64,000 bases of DNA, taken from the NCBI RefSeq assembly GCF_005845035.1, contig NZ_SPFO01000003.1:1-64000 (forward strand). The letters run 5' to 3'. Each line of letters opens with the position of its first letter. The stretch's first letter is position 1. Source of the DNA: Collinsella aerofaciens. GTDB taxonomy: Bacteria > Actinomycetota > Coriobacteriia > Coriobacteriales > Coriobacteriaceae. Positions 61,328 through 64,000 of the stretch are shown piece by piece. The notes beneath the pieces were generated by a model. That model saw only the letters and a program-made list of their open reading frames with translations. It was not told the DNA's origin and ran no database searches. The translations under genes and the position numbers were made by a program.

Positions 61328-63637
61328 ATGGCATTGACCCCCAACGAGGCATATGCGGCCAAGCAGCCGTTTGTGGACAAGGAGACACTCGAGCATATCG
61401 TCGAGCAGTTCCCCACGCCGTTTCATCTATACGACGAGGCAGGCATCCGCCGCAACATGCAAGAAGTGCGCGGCGCCTTCGCATGGAACCCGGGCTTTAA
61501 GGAATACTTTGCCGTCAAGGCCAATCCCAACCCGGCGCTCATCTCCATTCTCAACGAATACGGCTGCGGCTGCGATTGCTCGAGCTATACCGAGCTTATG
61601 ATCGCCCGCTCACTGGGTATCACGGGACACGACATCATGTTCTCGTCCAACGACACGCCGGCTGCCGACTTTGAGCTCGCCGACAAGCTGGGTGCCATCG
61701 TCAACTTTGACGACATCAGCCACATCGAGTTCTTTGAGCGCGTTGCGGGGCCCATCCCCAAGACGGTCAGCTGCCGCTTTAATCCAGGCGGTCTGTTCCA
61801 GCTCTCCAACGGCATCATGGACAACCCGGGCGACTCCAAATATGGCATGACCACCGAGCAGCTCTTTGAGGCCTTCCGCATGCTCAAGGCCAAGGGCGCC
61901 GAGAATTATGGCATCCATGCCTTCCTTGCCAGTAACACCGTCACTAACGACTACTATCCCAAGCTCGCACGCATCCTCTTTAAACTTGCCGTGCGCCTGG
62001 AGCGCGAGACCGGCGCACATGTCGCCTTTATCAATCTGTCCGGCGGTGTGGGTATCCCCTACCTGCCCGAGCAGCAGGCTAACGACATTCACGCCATCGG
62101 TGAGGGCGTACACGCAGCCTACGACGAGATTCTGGTCCCCGCCGGCATGGGCGATGTGGCGATCTGCACCGAGATGGGTCGCTTTATGATGGGCCCCTAC
62201 GGATGCCTGGTCACCAAGGCCATCCACGAGAAGCAGATCTACAAGGACTATATCGGCGTGGACGCCAGTGCCGTCGATCTGATTCGTCCTGCCATGTATG
62301 GCGCTTACCACCACATTACGGTGATGGGCCAGCTGGGTGGCGACGACAAGACCACAGCGCCCGTCACGGACACCTACGACATCACGGGCAATCTGTGCGA
62401 GAACAACGACAAGTTCGCCATCGATCGCGAGCTGCCGCATATCGACATGGGCGACCTGCTTGTGATCCACGATACCGGCGCGCATGGCTACTCCATGGGC
62501 TACAACTACAATGGACGCCTGCGCTCCGCCGAGGTCCTGTTGCGCCCCGATGGCTCGGCCGACCTCATCCGCCGCGCCGAGCGCCCGGGCGATTACTTTG
62601 CCACGCTCGACGTGCTGCCGAGCGGCCGAGAGCTGCTGGCCAAGTCGCGCGCCGAAAGTGCCCGCCGTCGCGCCCAAGACGAGCGCCTGGCAGTCGCCGC
62701 CCAATGGAACAAACGCATCCAGATCGCGGACGCGAAGGAGAAGAACATGGACATCCGCAATCTCGAGGGCTCAATCGTCGCCCTCGTCACGCCGTTTAAA
62801 AAGGATGGCAGTGTCGACTTTGACGCACTCGAGCGCCTTATCGATTTCCACCTGCAAAACGGCACCGACGCCATCCTCACCCTGGGCACCACCGGCGAGA
62901 GCGCCACGATGACCGACGACGAGGACAACTCCGTCGTCGCCGCCGTGGTCAAGCATGTTGCAGGACGCGTCCCCGTCATTGCCGGCTCGGGCTCCAACTC
63001 CACGCAGACCATGCTCACCAAGTCGCTTACTTACCAGGGCTTGGGAGCCGACGGCCTGCTGCTCATTACCCCCTACTACAACAAGTCCAACGAAGAGGGT
63101 ATCTATCAGCACTTTAAGACCGTCGCCGATGCCGTGGACATCCCCTGCATCCTGTACAACATCCCCGGCCGCTGCGGCTGCGGTATCAGCGAGCGCAACG
63201 TAGAGCGCCTGGCCGCGCACCCCAACATCATGGGTATTAAGGAGGCCTCGGGCAACGTCGCCTACGCGGCCAAGATCGCCCACCTGCTGTCAGACGACTT
63301 CCGCATGTACTCGGGCGAGGACGCGCTTACCGTGCCGCTCATGAGCCTGGGCGCCTCGGGCACCATCAGCGTGTGGGCAGACGTGCAGCCGCAGCTCGTG
63401 CATGACATGTGCCGCGCCTATTTGGACGGTGACGTGGCGCGTGCCCGCGATATCCAAATTGCCGGCCAGCCGCTCATCAATGCCCTCTTTAGTGAGGTCA
63501 GCCCCATCCCCGTCAAAGAGGCGCTCGCCCAGATGGGTATGATCGAGGCAAACTACCGCATGCCGCTGTGCCCCATGGCAGACGACACGCGCTCTGCACT
63601 TACCGATGCTCTGAAGGGGGCTGGTCTGCTTGATTAA
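61328..63637 (+). CDS. lysA-dapA: Fused diaminopimelate decarboxylase-dihydrodipicolinate synthase (LysA-DapA)
   Basis: One 769-codon frame encodes two complete enzymes. Residues 1-473 are LysA, a PLP-dependent decarboxylase turning meso-DAP to lysine: YFAVKANPNP carries the PLP Lys, NLSGGVGIPYL the glycine-rich phosphate site, and GAHGYSMGYNYNGRLRSAEV the C-terminal motif. Residues 474-769 are DapA, condensing pyruvate with aspartate semialdehyde: TLGTTGESATM, ITPYYNKSNEEGIY (Tyr), YNIPGRCG and GIKEASGN (Schiff-base Lys). There is no stop between them. A strong internal ribosome-binding site suggests DapA is also made alone. Confidence 0.92.
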   Translation: MALTPNEAYAAKQPFVDKETLEHIVEQFPTPFHLYDEAGIRRNMQEVRGAFAWNPGFKEYFAVKANPNPALISILNEYGCGCDCSSYTELMIARSLGITGHDIMFSSNDTPAADFELADKLGAIVNFDDISHIEFFERVAGPIPKTVSCRFNPGGLFQLSNGIMDNPGDSKYGMTTEQLFEAFRMLKAKGAENYGIHAFLASNTVTNDYYPKLARILFKLAVRLERETGAHVAFINLSGGVGIPYLPEQQANDIHAIGEGVHAAYDEILVPAGMGDVAICTEMGRFMMGPYGCLVTKAIHEKQIYKDYIGVDASAVDLIRPAMYGAYHHITVMGQLGGDDKTTAPVTDTYDITGNLCENNDKFAIDRELPHIDMGDLLVIHDTGAHGYSMGYNYNGRLRSAEVLLRPDGSADLIRRAERPGDYFATLDVLPSGRELLAKSRAESARRRAQDERLAVAAQWNKRIQIADAKEKNMDIRNLEGSIVALVTPFKKDGSVDFDALERLIDFHLQNGTDAILTLGTTGESATMTDDEDNSVVAAVVKHVAGRVPVIAGSGSNSTQTMLTKSLTYQGLGADGLLLITPYYNKSNEEGIYQHFKTVADAVDIPCILYNIPGRCGCGISERNVERLAAHPNIMGIKEASGNVAYAAKIAHLLSDDFRMYSGEDALTVPLMSLGASGTISVWADVQPQLVHDMCRAYLDGDVARARDIQIAGQPLINALFSEVSPIPVKEALAQMGMIEANYRMPLCPMADDTRSALTDALKGAGLLD
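62735..62749 (+). promoter_or_regulatory. Internal ribosome-binding site and start codon of dapA
   Basis: AAGGAG (62735-62740), six bases, then ATG (62747-62749). The protein from here (296 residues, MDIRNLEGSIVALVTPF) is exactly a normal full-length DapA. The signal is as good as any in the window. Confidence 0.75.
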
Positions 63638-64000
63638 GACCGTCATTATGGGAACGGGCCGCATGGGCTCGCTCATCCGCACCACCGCCGAGGGCGTTGT
63701 CGACGCCGCCGGTCAACCCGTTTTTGATATCGTGGCCCAGATTGGCTTCGATTTGAGCAAGCTCGAGAACGCACCGGCTGCCGATGTGATTATCGACTTC
63801 TCGAACGTCGTGACCTTCGATGCCGTCGTCGCCTATGTCGAGCGCACGGGCGCGGCGTTGGTCTCGGGCACCACAGGCTACACCCCCGAGCAGATGGACC
63901 GTCTGCGTGAGCTGAGCCAGAACACCCGCGTTATGCACTCGGGCAATTACTCCATCGGCATCGCAGCCCTGCGTCATCTAGTGGCCCAGGCCACGCGCGA
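63630..64000 (+). CDS. dapB: 4-hydroxy-tetrahydrodipicolinate reductase (partial at window end)
   Basis: DapB reduces the DapA product with NAD(P)H. The visible 123 codons show the Rossmann motif MGTGRMG, then DFSNVVTFDAV, SGTTGYTPEQM, and HSGNYSIGI. The interval between the first two motifs is short, as in compact DapB types. The start is TTG at 63630, overlapping the lysA-dapA stop by eight bases, with AAGGGGG upstream. The window ends before the catalytic C-terminal domain. Confidence 0.93.
   Translation, partial: MIKTVIMGTGRMGSLIRTTAEGVVDAAGQPVFDIVAQIGFDLSKLENAPAADVIIDFSNVVTFDAVVAYVERTGAALVSGTTGYTPEQMDRLRELSQNTRVMHSGNYSIGIAALRHLVAQATR

Noticed and set aside
61328..62746. lysA as a stand-alone gene with its own stop codon
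   Set aside because: No stop codon in frame was found between the LysA domain and the dapA ATG; the frame runs through.

Overview
The window is about 60% GC, gene-dense, and reads as the chromosome of a Coriobacteriia member (Actinomycetota), most likely Collinsella or a close relative. The basis is gene content and style: an arginine deiminase cluster with a YfcC-type carrier, an actinobacterial-type trp leader peptide with three consecutive Trp codons, MraZ-led dcw genes with no ftsA, a D-aspartate ligase/racemase pair, pta with two acetate kinases, and LPxTG surface proteins. The genus is inferred; no rRNA or tRNA gene is visible.

Region 1 (1-18.7 kb, minus strand) runs pyrG, xerD-like recombinase, mraZ, rsmH, ftsL-like, ftsI-like PBP, murF, mraY, murD, ftsW, murG, murC, murB, ftsQ-like, ftsZ. 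It covers peptidoglycan precursor synthesis and septation. murE, ddl and ftsA are missing from the cluster. A near-consensus promoter with tandem G-rich MraZ-type repeats precedes mraZ. Region 2 (18.8-25.5 kb, minus) holds a winged-helix protein, a DUF1846 protein, and arcA-arcB-YfcC carrier. Region 3 (26-32.3 kb, plus) holds ppk1, an RNA methyltransferase, a DJ-1/PfpI protein, maf and a P1 peptidase.

Region 4 (32.3-38.8 kb) has two inverted copies of a nested, apparently covarying inverted-repeat element, then a GT2 glycosyltransferase with UDP-galactopyranose mutase, then pta and two tandem acetate kinase paralogues. Region 5 (38.9-46.4 kb) has an MFS carrier, a LysR regulator, a HIT protein, xseA/xseB, a zinc metallopeptidase, an RNase D-like exonuclease, and a lipid kinase followed by a 30-residue membrane peptide. 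Region 6 (46.7-52.3 kb, plus) encodes a cell-wall-anchored C69 peptidase, then a trp-type attenuator controlling an ECF transporter (S, fused double ATPase, T), which points to tryptophan uptake.

Region 7 (52.4-61 kb) holds the D-Asp ligase/Asp racemase pair, a MOSC protein, a secreted coiled-coil cell-wall protein, a Ser/Thr kinase with a neighbouring HTH protein, a lipoprotein whose ribosome-binding site lies in a perfect hairpin, and an M20 amidohydrolase. Region 8 (61.1 kb to the end, plus) is a lysine riboswitch followed by a single ORF that fuses LysA (last step) to DapA (first step of the DAP branch) and then dapB, which the window edge cuts.

The most notable items are the lysA-dapA fusion with a retained internal start, the trp attenuator driving an ECF transporter, the covarying nested repeat elements, the second acetate kinase with altered active-site motifs, and the sequestered ribosome-binding site of the lipoprotein gene.
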